Of a stretch of DNA of 64,000 bases, positions 33,638 to 44,675 are shown one piece after another. The number at the start of each line of letters is the position of its first letter. Within the stretch, counting starts at the first letter, position 1. Below the pieces are notes generated by a model. That model was not told where the DNA came from. It worked only from the letters and a program-made list of their open reading frames with translations, and did no database searches. Origin of the DNA: Coleophoma eucalyptorum (Eukaryota; Ascomycota; Leotiomycetes; Helotiales; Dermateaceae); the NCBI GenBank assembly GCA_026120035.1, contig JALRME010000003.1, forward strand, positions 248,001-312,000, in the 5' to 3' direction. The position numbers and the translations under genes were made by a program.

Positions 33638-35316
33638 ATGACTACTATGGTGAATCCACCCGCTTCCAAGTCGAAATCTAACCCTCTGGTTTATACTCCC
33701 TTTCTTCAGCCTCTGCGAGCACCTTCTTGTCAATTTCAACACTGCTGGCTGAAACCGAGATGAAGACGCCTTCTGGCTCCCCCCACTGCATTCTTGCTTC
33801 AGCCTTGTACCAGTGTACATCCTTTGCTTGCTTTTTTTCTTCCCCCCCTTTCTTCTGATCCCTTCTCCTTGCCCGCACCGCGAAACCTCTCCTCTGCTGC
33901 AAGATGCTAACTGCATGCCAACAGGATCTTCGCGTCGGCAACAAGTATCGTATTGGCCGAAAGATTGGTAGCGGTTCTTTCGGTGATATTTACCTTGGAA
34001 CCAACATCATATCTGGCGAAGAGATTGCTATCAAGCTCGAGAGCGTCAAGGCCAAGCACCCACAACTCGAATATGAGGCTCGTGTATACAAGTCTCTTGC
34101 CGGTGGAGTCGGTATCCCATTCGTAAGATGGTTCGGTACCGAGTGTGATTACAATGCCATGGTCCTCGATCTACTTGGACCCAGTTTGGAGGATCTTTTC
34201 AACTTCTGCAACCGAAAGTTCTCCTTGAAGACGGTTCTCCTTCTCGCAGATCAACTTATCTCCCGCATCGAGTACATTCACGCCAAGTCCTTTATCCATC
34301 GTGATATCAAGCCCGATAATTTCTTGATGGGCATTGGCAAGCGAGGCAACCAAGTCAATGTTATCGATTTCGGTCTCGCCAAGAAGTACCGCGACCCCAA
34401 GACCCATTTCCATATCCCATACCGTGAGAACAAGAACTTGACCGGTACCGCTCGTTATGCCTCCATTAACACCCACTTGGGTGTCGGTATGTAATCCATC
34501 CTAGGCCTTGTATCTCAGCCACTAATTTTCTACAGAGCAATCTCGTCGTGATGATATGGAGTCTCTCGGATATGTCATGCTCTATTTCTGCCGTGGTTCC
34601 CTTCCATGGCAAGGCCTGAAGGCTGCCACCAAGAAGCAGAAGTATGACCGCATTATGGAGAAGAAGATGACTACTCCAACTGAGGTCCTTTGCCGTGGCT
34701 TCCCTAACGAGTTTGCCATCTACCTCAACTACACTCGCTCCCTTCGTTTCGATGATAAGCCTGATTACTCCTACCTTCGAAAGATCTTCCGTGATCTCTT
34801 CGTTCGTGAGGGTTTCCAGTATGACTATGTCTTTGACTGGACTGTCTATAAGTACCAGAAGAATGCCCAGGCCATTGCCCAGGCCGCTGGCCAACAGCCC
34901 GCCCAGGAGGACGAGGAGAAGCCAGGCCGTACCCGGACCACTGCTGCCACTGCCGGTATGACACCCCAGCAGGTTGCTACTAAACCAGGAGCCATTTCAT
35001 CCTCCCGCCGCAAGGTCATGGAACGTGGTGCCAGTGGAGCCGTCGACACTCCGGATACCAATAGAGCCGTAGGAGGAAGTGACAGGATGTGAGTCTCTAC
35101 TATCTCCCGGAGTTCCTTGTCCTTGTAAGGAGTATTTCCTCTTCGCGTTTAGTGTGTTTCGAAACGCTGGCCGCGGGGAATCAGTATGCTGACTGGATGG
35201 CTGACGCTTTAGTCCCCGATTCTAGGCTGCGTTCTGCCTCCAAAGGTGCAGCAACTGGTACTGGATATGCTACTCGGCCTAAACGTGAGGATCAAACTGG
35301 ACAGCAATGGCATTGA
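33638..35316 (+). CDS. Casein kinase I, Hrr25/CK1-delta type
   Basis: Ser/Thr protein kinase of 405 residues. The family acts in DNA repair, ribosome maturation, vesicle traffic and clock control. Four exons: 33638-33649 (only 12 nt, MTTM), 33925-34486, 34536-35088 and 35226-35316. The first intron is 275 nt. The kinase domain has the glycine loop [12 protein letters not shown], catalytic Lys in IAIKLES, the loop [15 protein letters not shown] in [12 protein letters not shown], and the CK1 hallmark [15 protein letters not shown] in place of [21 protein letters not shown] follows after a splice. The C-terminal tail is Gln/Ala-rich ([18 protein letters not shown]). A last splice swaps an immediate stop for [13 protein letters not shown] and the end QTGQQWH. 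No prenylation Cys motif is present, which separates it from Yck-type CK1. Confidence 0.96.
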
Positions 35317-37523
35317 ACTATCTCGCTGGACGGCTCTCCTTGTTCGAATTCGGCCATTGTCTCTCGACCTGGTGGTTTGTCTGCTTGATTCTTACTTCTG
35401 TCGTTGATCATTCCTTATATCACGGATGACATACTTGGCAAAGGCCTGACCATCACACTCGTCTCATTATGGATTGCTTTGTTTTGCTCAACTCTTCGAT
35501 TATGGATTTTACCCTGGCTCGTGGAACTTTGAATTTGGCTGGACAAACCGACTTGCACATGGCTATATGTCATTAAGTAAGCACCGTCAGCACTTTCATG
35601 GTCATCGAACGGCGCGTCGATGTTAAGGCATCAAATTTGCGAAGAATAGTGGACGACCTGAAATATGTCTGCACAACTCCATTGCTCAGCATATGGTTGT
35701 CGGCTTCCTCATCAGACATCCATGTCACATATATTCTTCAGAGCAACAAAGCAACTGGTCACCAAACTCGCTTCCACAAAACTGGCCAACCTGTCGTCAG
35801 TGTGGTTTCAGAGCAGACCTGTCTTCCAGAGATATTTTGTACTGAGTGCGCTTTCCTACTTTCTTACTTTTCTTTTCTTGATTTTCGATCTGGCTGGTGA
35901 AGGGCACGTCTGGGGATGTAAGCAGGAGAGGTGGATCAGCTACATGAATGAGGGGGGTATTCCAGAGTGGGTGTGGTTGTGGTGTCACTTTTCACCTTGA
36001 TGATGGAGGACATTTCCATGCATCTGCATTGGGATTCCGAATCTATTGTCATAAGGGTCGAGTTCTGCGGAGGACGTCATTTCTTTGCTTTGATTTGCTT
36101 TTTTTCCTTGAGTCTTGCGCCTATGATTTTCGTTCGTACGTGGTTGAGAGAGGAAGAGGGGACGCCGAGGAGGATGTACTGCGCCTGGACTTATTTAATT
36201 TATTGCTTGCGAAGGGGACTTTTCTCCATGCCGGTTAGCCGCTGGGGATCAGGAGCTTTAGCTATACACGATACTTTGAAATTACAATTGGCAACCCACT
36301 TCGCTTTGGATGCTGTGATTTGTACTGCCGCTGGAGACAGTTGGATCGTTTCCCTTGTTGCCTTCCCCACTACTGCTAACCACCTTTGGGGGACAGCTCC
36401 TAAGATCTCGCGGCTTCTATGACCCGTGAGTTCTTAGGAGACTCTAAATCCGAGTGTTGTTTGTTGTCGTAAACAGAAGCAAGAACTTAATTTCCCACTG
36501 CTAGTCAAGCTGCTAGTCAAGCTATGACAGCGTAAACCCGCAACCTCCGTAACTTTCCTTTTAAGCCGCATATAACGCTTGAGAAGGAGTACGATATGAT
36601 GCTGCCAGTAATCCATTTTTCAGCTTCACTGAGATAAATATGCTCTGTACGGCGGTAATAGCAAGCCATCGTCTCACTCCCCGTGCCTCGGCTAGCGCAT
36701 CTGCCCTCTAACAGGTTCAAGGTTGGCGCTTGGCTTCACCCATCTCCGAATTTACCATGCCCGTCTCCGTCTCTCCGTCATGTTTTGATCCTCAAGGACC
36801 CCCAATCTATATATCTGGACCTGTCGATCCTCGACTGTGGGTATCGTCCAAAGATTCAATAACGTCCAGTACTGGTCAACTAGCATACTTGGAATCACAT
36901 TAAGTCATGACTACTCCATGTCGTCAGCAAGGGTATCCGATCAGGAACCCGTTTTCATCAGATCTTGTTATTTGAAATACTCGAGTGCAGTTCTTGATTA
37001 TGCATCTCTCAGGAGTTTCTCACAGGGTTTTCTGGTAGCATTATCCAATACATGAGCTTGTTATCCTATGAACTGGAGTTGGCTCCTAATACTGGTCAGG
37101 TCTGGGGAGAAAAGGAGCGTGGGTTTTGTGTTCCTAATATACCATGCGCGGGATCGTTTGAGCCTAGACACTGTTCGATCTAGGTTTTCCAGATGAACCT
37201 TTCTGTCTGTACTCCGAAGGCTCATTCTTGGTTACGTCCTGATGTAACGTTTCCCTGTCTTTTGATGCCTATTTACTCTAATCCTAGCTGGAGCTCAAGG
37301 CAGAACTGTAGTAAACACTGGGAGCCGTATAGGTATATAGCCATGCGTCAAGTTGTCCTGCTTCATTCACCAGCTTCTCTGGATAATTACCAGATCGACA
37401 AACCACATTCTTTTACAAACAAGCCATCCAGCACAACGGATACCAATCAAACCAGAATATCTGACCTATTCTCAGTCACTCTCATTTATCCATTCTCTCT
37501 TTATTAACGATATCACTTACAAA
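35317..37523. other. Intergenic, no gene recognised
   Basis: About 2.2 kb between the kinase and the GH64 gene, both rightward. The largest open frame (about 35967-36422) is Cys/Phe/Leu-rich with no domain and no neighbouring exon. The last 180 bases before 37524 are C/A-rich leader-like sequence. Confidence 0.55.
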
Positions 37524-39383
37524 ATGGGACTTACCAGAAAGATCTATCCTATGGCAGGAGGAGATTTAATCGTTGACCCGGCTGATCTCAAGCCAGCAAA
37601 TTTCCCTATTTCTGAAAGACAGACAGCTACTCCTACTACAGTTGACGATGCAGTCAAAATTCAGACCGACTCGAGCGTCTTGGCCAAGCCCGTTGAGAAT
37701 GTTGCAGTCGTCATACCTTCCACATTGAACATTGGTCTCTATAATTCAACCAGCTCAAGCACGGTCTATGCATATATCACTGGCCTATCCTTGAGCAACA
37801 ACAGCGCCGTATGCATGATGGAATCCGACGGGGTTTCAGTCTACTACCCTACTAATCCAACTACAACCGGAACACCTCTTTCTGCCAACTGTGCGATCCC
37901 ACTTGGTCCACCTGGAAGTACAACCTGGTGTAGGATACCACTAATGGCCGGTGGTCGAATCTGGTTTTGCATCGACGACACCTTGACATTTCTGCTCAAC
38001 CCAGGCGCAATGGGCCCTGGGTTAGTCGAGCCTTCCGTGAGCAATACTTCCGATCCAAATTACTATAAGCGATGGGACTTTTGCGAGTTTACTTTCAACG
38101 CCGAGCAACTATTTGCCAATATCACTTATGTTGATTTTGTCTGTCTACCTATCGCACTCACTCTCACTAACACTAGTGGTGTCATCACGCATGTCTCTGG
38201 AATGGCGTCGGACGGTTTGGATACGGTGTGTACCGACTTGATAGCGCAGAATGCTGTTGATGGGGCTGGCTGGGATCAATTGGTGATTACAAACAATGGC
38301 AGCAACCTCCGAGCCTTGTCACCATTGAATGGGATCGTCTTCAACTCTTCCCTGTTTGGGAACTACTTCACGGCATATGTTGCCTCGATATGGGCAAAGT
38401 ATGCAACGCAGAATTTGACTATTGATACCCAAGCTTCTTGGGGCTCAGTGCAAGGAAACATCTCAAACGGGCTCCTCACATTCAGCGACGTGGGTTCATT
38501 CTCCCAGCCTTCTGCCGAAGACATCTTCAGCGGGAGCACTGGTGCATTCGCAGCGCAAGCAACTAATACCGCCGAGCTTCTTGCTATCGGAGCAAGACTC
38601 GACGCAGCATTGAACCGCGGAACACTTCTCGACAATTCTTCTCAGCCCGACAACGAGATCGTGTCGACCTATTATTCGAACACAGTCTCAAATCAATATG
38701 CAAAGATCGTGCATGCCGCGAATCTGGATGGGAAGGGATATGCTTTTCCTTACGATGATGTGGCACCCAATGGTGGTGTAGATCAATCAGGGGCAGTGAA
38801 TGACCCGAGTCCCAGTGTGCTGCTCGTCACCGTTGGCGGCGGGAATGCATATGAGAGAATGCGAGGCAAGAGGGGTATCAAAATAGATACTCCGCCAGTG
38901 CACAAGCTTGTAAGACGGCAAGATTTGTGGACTGGAGATTTGAAGCAGGACGTTAAGGAGCGAGATCTCGAGCTAGGGTTGGACACGAAGTTGCAGGGAC
39001 AACTTATGGCCAACCAGGAGGAAAATCTCTCTTTCTTCTCAATTGTCCCAGCTCCTTTCAGACGCACTATCGAACGTTATTTTCCTGTAAGTCCTTTTCC
39101 AGTCTTGAAGTCGATAACAGCTAACCACTAATAGCATGTCAACAAACTCCCTTGCGCCGATCGGCTCGCTCCCATCATCAACGTCGTTTACACTTACCTA
39201 TTATCCTTCCTTTCACTATCATTACGAACTGTCCTTTTACGTCTCTTGTTCCTTTTCTTCTTCCTTTTGTTCTGGTCCTTGGGTTTTCTCAGAACGAGCG
39301 ATGTTGTTGGAGTGGTTGAACAACCGAGTCTTCTGGAGAACACCACCATTATTGGACTTGATCGGTGGCAGAACAACCCGTAA
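37524..39383 (+). CDS. GH64-type beta-1,3-glucanase with C-terminal hydrophobic tail
   Basis: 603 residues, exons 37524-39086 and 39135-39383. GH64 enzymes cleave beta-1,3-glucan to oligosaccharides through a thaumatin-like wall. The core (about residues 60-450) has IPSTLNIGLYN, ITGLSLSNNSAVC, AGGRIWFCIDD, and WDFCEFTFNAEQLFANITY followed by VDFVCLPI. The Glu in CEFT and the Asp in YVDF are 16 residues apart, the spacing of the catalytic Glu/Asp in characterised GH64 enzymes. No N-terminal signal peptide follows the ATG at 37524. Upstream open sequence has no ATG that gives one. After a 48-nt intron, exon 2 encodes a very hydrophobic tail (VVYTYLLSFLSLSL, then LLRLLFLFFFLLFWSLGFL). Retaining the intron would give a 538-residue form without it. 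Location is therefore uncertain. Confidence 0.85.
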
Positions 39384-40373
39384 TAGCATGACTATTTTCC
39401 TCATTTCCTGTTTTTTCTCTTTCTTTTTTATTCTTCGTTTTATGGAATATGAGGATAAATTTGGGTTGACTGTACATAGACTTTTTGAATTTCTTTGTGA
39501 GATTGCATGTAACGTTTGTACATGTATATCTGAACTGGCTTGAAGATTTAATTTCTATAACGAAGGGTAGATGGATGGTTGTATAGACGTTATTTTTTAA
39601 ATTTATATATGTTATTAATTGCTGTCATTAAATGTCGGTATATCATTATTGGATCTCGATCTCGACCTCGATCGAGCACTCGTTCGTACTTACTACAAAC
39701 ACCACCTGTTTGCAATTACGTAGTACTACGAACAAGGGGTCGGATCGATGCCTACATTACGTAGCATTACGAACGGAGGTTGAATCGATACCTATTCTGG
39801 TTGTTCTACAAACAGATGAAGGTATTGATAAGACCTCCATCACAATTACTTAGAACAGAGAGAATAGACATATTTTACCTCATGCATTTTGACTGTTATT
39901 GACACAGCTGAAATGAGAGGTATTCCAACATTAAATCTATGAAATAATATCTTGTCTTGCATTTAGCTCCTGTCAATCAATTATCATTCTTCAAGTGCTC
40001 CGATTCAATAAACCACTCTCAACCACGGCTTCAAAATATGAATTACTTTCAGTGGTAAAGCACTCTCTATATCATTTTGTCTGGGAAACCAACGATCAAT
40101 TACAAATACCTTCTGTGGTTCAAGCCCACTATGTTCATAGTCCTCCATCTTATCAACTCTAGCATCAAAGCTAATATAACATATAAGCAAAAACGTCTCT
40201 ATAGATGATGAACCTGCAAATACAATTGATTAAGTATGCACTTGAAGCCAGGATCTCCGAGGCAAGTGTAAAGGCGAAGGAAGATTTAAGGCTAGCTCTA
40301 TGTAACATTGAACACCCGGTAGCAATCACATATTTAACATTCTGCATTATATATTCAAAGGGGTTAAGGTTCC
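39384..40373. other. Convergent intergenic region with degenerate minisatellite
   Basis: About 990 bases between convergent genes, so it holds two 3' flanks. AT-rich, with the 41-base repeat listed separately. No gene seen. Confidence 0.6.
39715..39835. repeat. 41-bp degenerate tandem repeat, about 3 copies
   Basis: Copy 1 (39715-39755) and copy 2 (39756-39796) both begin attacgtag and keep acgaac and atcgatrcct at matching places. A third, weaker copy follows (ctacaaacagatgaagg...). A related fragment (tactacaaacaccacctg) precedes copy 1. Confidence 0.7.
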
Positions 40374-41645
40374 TCAGAGTTTTGCACAGATTTCCGCCCT
40401 CCCATCAAGAAATGGCAGGATCTTACCAAAGAAGCCTTCCTCACTGAAGTCTCTTGTAAAGACGGGATAATCATGAACCTCATCCTTCCCAACCACACAC
40501 TCAACATCCACGCCATTCCTTTGCAAGCACTCAACCAGCTGCACGATACCCCGCTTGAAGATCTCTACCTCCCCCCAAACCATCATCGTCCTTGGGAAGC
40601 CCACATAGCTATAGCCTTCAGGTAACTGGCCACGACAGGGAGAAAGCAGCGTTGCACGAAGATCCGGTCGGTTCTCCGAGTACTGATACTGTACCATGCT
40701 ACACATTTCCGGGTTCAAGATATCGAGATGCAGCAGCTCGGCATCGTACTGGAAGTCGTCGACGAGATCGATGAATGGAGAGATGAGCACGGCATTGTCA
40801 GGCATGGGGAAGTTATGGCGCTTCAGATAGAGCAGCAATGTCGTTGCGATGCCACCACCCCCCGAATCACCCATGACAAAGATATTCTCTCGGACGAAGC
40901 CTAGGTCCAGAAGGTAGAAATACGCCGCCACAGCATCCTGCAGGGCGGCTGGAAAGGCGGTCTTTTTGGTCACGCACTTCCGGAAGTTGACGCCAAAGAT
41001 GGGCACAGCGGTCTTGGACATGATGCGCCACCCCAAGGCTGTCTGGAGAGGATGGCCCTGGACCATGCCGCCGCCGACGAAGTACATCATGACTTTGCGT
41101 TTACTCGTGGGCCGGTCGTCCGTGGAGGGGGAGGGCATATCGTCAAGCCATTGCCAGAAGCACGGACATGCCTCGGGCTTCACGGTCTCATGGATAGCAT
41201 CGCCCAAGATCTTTTCAGGTCGTGGAGGTACGATGACCAGTTCAGCATGCTGGTTACTCTTCAGTTTCTCGATCGCCTCACGAGATGCATCGGTGAGGAC
41301 GTCGAGTGCAGGCCGCGTCCCTGGATTCTTAGCCCAGATGAAGTAGGCGAGAACGAGACGGAAGGCACGGAATTTGAAACTCCAACTCGGGCGCCCATAA
41401 TAGGTGGTGCCGGCGACGGTGTCGAGATATATGAAAGGTAGCTGAGGTAGGTAGAGCGCGAGGGCTTGAATAGCACGCAGTTTCCGCGTGAGATTCTCGT
41501 ACCATGGAGACGTACTTTGCCACGCACGGATTGAGGTTACTGATTGGTATTCGGCTTTCATTGTTGGCGTATCGTCCAGCGCAATGGCATTGAACTGTTC
41601 ATGCTGATGACTATCGATGTGAAGGTTTTCAGGATGCAGCAGCAT
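40374..41645 (-). CDS. HSL-type alpha/beta hydrolase
   Basis: Intronless, 423 residues. Likely carboxylesterase, lipase or lactone hydrolase of the hormone-sensitive-lipase branch. Fold elements in order: MMYFVGGGMVQGHP (oxyanion-hole loop; the usual HGGG His is Val), VPIFGVNFRKC, FPAALQDAVAAYFYLLDLG, then nucleophile elbow FVMGDSGGGGIATTLLLYL (Ser in GDSGG), SPFIDLVDD, MMVWGEVEIFKRG (the acid, Glu or Asp position) and GKDEVHDYPVF (catalytic His). An N-terminal segment of about 180 residues contains a hydrophobic stretch, RAIQALALYLPQLPFIYL, which may form a membrane-associating cap rather than a true signal peptide. Flanked by the GH64 gene (convergent) and the sedolisin gene (same strand). 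Substrate unknown. Confidence 0.87.
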   Translation of the reverse strand: MLLHPENLHIDSHQHEQFNAIALDDTPTMKAEYQSVTSIRAWQSTSPWYENLTRKLRAIQALALYLPQLPFIYLDTVAGTTYYGRPSWSFKFRAFRLVLAYFIWAKNPGTRPALDVLTDASREAIEKLKSNQHAELVIVPPRPEKILGDAIHETVKPEACPCFWQWLDDMPSPSTDDRPTSKRKVMMYFVGGGMVQGHPLQTALGWRIMSKTAVPIFGVNFRKCVTKKTAFPAALQDAVAAYFYLLDLGFVRENIFVMGDSGGGGIATTLLLYLKRHNFPMPDNAVLISPFIDLVDDFQYDAELLHLDILNPEMCSMVQYQYSENRPDLRATLLSPCRGQLPEGYSYVGFPRTMMVWGEVEIFKRGIVQLVECLQRNGVDVECVVGKDEVHDYPVFTRDFSEEGFFGKILPFLDGRAEICAKL

Positions 41646-42018
41646 TCATATCATGCCGCTGCACCATTATGCCGAGGTGGCAGCAAATGGAAACGCCTCG
41701 GGCCCTGACATGACAACGAGTACACACTCATTGCTTTTTCCATGCGGACTCGGCCGGATGAAACTCGGTTGCGCGAATCTAAATCTGATATCTTTATGTG
41801 TGTTTGACCAACATTTATACGCGCTAGCACATACAGCATTAGGGTGAAGTTCAAGCATGTACATATTGATCTAATCATTCTCGGCGGGTGCACTATCTAC
41901 CACGCTCAATTAAGTTTAGGTATCGGAGGATAACACCAACAAGGCACGTCCAGTCGTGCTATAAAACCCAAGCTCGCACGCTCAAAACACTAGAAATCTA
42001 AGTATACCTCGCTGAGAT
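41646..42018. other. Intergenic, no gene recognised
   Basis: 373 bases between two leftward genes; promoter of the hydrolase and 3' flank of the protease. Short frames on both strands overlap and have no motif. Confidence 0.6.
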
Positions 42019-44052
42019 CTAGGGCAAACTCATAAACAACTCTAACATGGCAGGATAATTTGGTGTTCCGAGTCCCGTGACAGGGTCCCAGCCTGGAACA
42101 CTGTCGAAGCCAGGAGTTCCGCATCCTTGATTGCCACCGTTGGTGATATCATTCATGACCTGAGGATTGGCATACAAGGTAGGATTGATGAAGCCAACAG
42201 GACTCTTCTTTGCTGCCAACCGATTTTCGTTGATTTGGTTCAGCAGAGCACCGAAGGCTGGCGCCGATGCAGAGGTGCCAAAAGCAAGAGAAAATTTGCC
42301 GTTAACGGCTACAACATAGTTGACACCATTTGCGGAGACATCAGGGTACCCTCGAACGGTTTGGGAATTATTGAACTGGGCTGCAGAATAAGGAGGAGCG
42401 TGGTCTTGATAATACGTTGCCATGGCCTTCTTTTGATATGAAGGCATAGCAAAGTTGTTTGAGAAGCCACCACCAGAGAAGATGACTCGTTGTGAGGCAC
42501 TTTCTGGTGTGTGGATCGTAGATCCGTTCATGACTTGAGTAGCACCAACTGTAGTGATGTATGGACAGGTTCCTGGAAATGAAGGGTTGAATGTTCCAGT
42601 AGAACCGTTGTTGTAGGCCCCGGTTTGTGTGTTAATGCATTGACCTGAATTACCAGCAACACCGAAATCCCCAGAAGAGTATAAAATTGAGACGCCCTGG
42701 AGACCAAGCTTCATGTATTCCAGGCATTGTCGCATCTCATACTTTGCTGAAAGATCAGCTTCGTTGGAGCTATAACTGGTAGAAATAACATGTGTAGTAG
42801 CGACAGTTCCACAGTTTTCTGGGCCAGTGTATCCGCCGGCATTATTGTTGGGGTATTGGCCATCGACGTTGGGGTCCTTTGAATCACCTCCCATGAAAGT
42901 GCAATAACTTCCATCAAGGGCGTCGAGGAAGTTGTTGAAACTTGCACCGGTGACAAGGTCGCCAACTTGATACATAGTAACCTGTTGTGGATAGACCAAT
43001 CCCATGGCGAACTGCAGATCGAGGGCAGATTCTCCATTGAAAGTAAAGCTTTGATTCGTAGTCTGCACTACAGCTCCATCAATGAATTTCACGTCTGGCG
43101 ATTTGCCGTCGAGTTCTGGAGCGAATTGTTTGAACCACATGTTCATATCTGATTGCAAGAAAGCCTGTGGCGTGTACTCTACAATACCTAGAGTGTTGTT
43201 CGTCATGGCAGAAGTTGGTATTGGCACGTCGTACAAAGCCCTTAGACATTCCATAGTTATCATGGTATCACAGTTATCCAAGGTCATCAGTGCATTGACG
43301 ACAGCAGCACCCTGTTTGGGATTGGAAGCGTCTGAGGGTGATCCAACAATACCACCTCCGAGGCCATCGGTGAACAGTGCCCTTCGATTAAGTTCGTGGA
43401 CTTGTTCTGGAAGTTCTTCGTGGGAGAGAACCTTTCTTGGCGCGCCGATTTTCTTGTCAAAGTGGATAGTTGGAGTAATGATATCAATGTGCTCTGTCAA
43501 ATGAGCCGGTACGCTGTAGTCATCGCACGCAATATCTAAAATCAAGATGTCAATGAATGTAGCAGACATAAATTAATGGGTATACATACGCTTCTCTCCA
43601 GTCTCATGTGTGAATACATGGTATTGAGCCTTCAAAAGACTCTCCACCTCCATAGTCGTAGCATTGAATGTCAACCAGTTCCGCGACCTTGTGGTTTGGA
43701 CTCTGCTTGGATCAATGCCAGAGTCGGATAGCCAGGCCTTCACAGCTTCTACAGTTTGCTGACTTGGTGCAAATGTCTCTGCAACCTGCTCAGCGGTCCA
43801 GTGTTTGCCATAATCGGGCGATGATGGATGTGCCACCTGGTTGATGAACTCTTCTGCTCGGTGAAGATTTTGCTGTGAGAGACCAATTCGAACCGGAAAT
43901 ACTGCTGCAGGGTGAAGTCTGGAATGCTTTTCCCATGCATGGATCGGTTGGGACCGACGTTCATGAACGACATGGCTTGTTGTCGATACTGGTGATGCAG
44001 ATACTGCTGCCACCAGGGCAACCAATATTTGTGCGACGATTTCGGTCCGCAT
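42019..44052 (-). CDS. Secreted sedolisin (S53) tripeptidyl-peptidase-type protease
   Basis: 659-residue preproprotein, exons 44052-43590 and 43535-42019 with a 54-nt intron. Sedolisins are acid serine-carboxyl proteases that often remove N-terminal tripeptides outside the cell. Signal peptide MRTEIVAQILVALVAAVSA is followed by a propeptide of about 180 residues (HPSSPDYGKHWTAEQVAETFAP is its hallmark). In the catalytic domain, ESALDLQ provides the Glu and Asp four residues apart, SSGDFGVAG the oxyanion Asp, and FGTSASAPAFGALL the nucleophile Ser. The C-terminal DPVTGLGTPNYP loop contributes to the calcium site. All key residues are present. It likely works in acidic surroundings for nutrient scavenging. 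Tripeptidyl activity rather than endoprotease activity is inferred from the family. Confidence 0.93.
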
Positions 44053-44675
44053 ATTGAACTAACACTTCCCTCCGGTGCTGACTTGAAGCAACTGCCTCTG
44101 CCATGTCGAGCAGGACCATTGTCCATATGTATCTGGCCCTCCTACGCGTAATTTGACTGGCAGAGGCTATGCAAAGCTTCGACTTTGAAGTGAAACCATT
44201 TTGGTGAAAGAAAAAGTTCCGACGAGCTCGGATGGAGCTCTTTCCTTACCACTAACGTCCAGCTTGTCATCAGAGTGTGAATCTGGGTCAAACATTGATG
44301 ATAGTTTTCAAAACGATATAGGTTTGTAAACACCATTGGGTGGCTTGACACTGCACCTTGAAATGGGGCACCACGCGCAGACAAGCTTATTATCGCATAA
44401 TTGACCGAAAACAAAAACGCAAGCATTCGCTTCGCACGGATACGCAGATCGTGTTGATAACGGGGCCAAGGATGCGATTCGCAGGAGAACATAGCGTGGG
44501 GCCGTGTACTGCCTTATTGGTGTCAGACCATTACATGTTAAGACTTTTATATTTGCTTGTCTGCCACAGCGTCGCCGGTTTGCAGACCGAGGGTCGTGAG
44601 AGGGCAGATACAGAAGGTGCATATGAAACAAAACGTCTACGACGTCTATTCTGATTTGAGTTGCGTATACTTTTC
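44053..44675. other. Intergenic, no gene recognised
   Basis: 623 bases between two leftward genes. It contains the protease promoter and IPI3 3' flank. Short antisense frames have no motif. Confidence 0.6.

Noticed and set aside
35967..36422. 151-codon + strand frame
   Set aside because: Cys/Phe-rich chance frame without motif or plausible splice partners.
39194..39376. Arg/Lys-rich - strand frame opposite the GH64 tail
   Set aside because: Antisense of the Leu/Phe-rich hydrophobic exon, which explains its composition.
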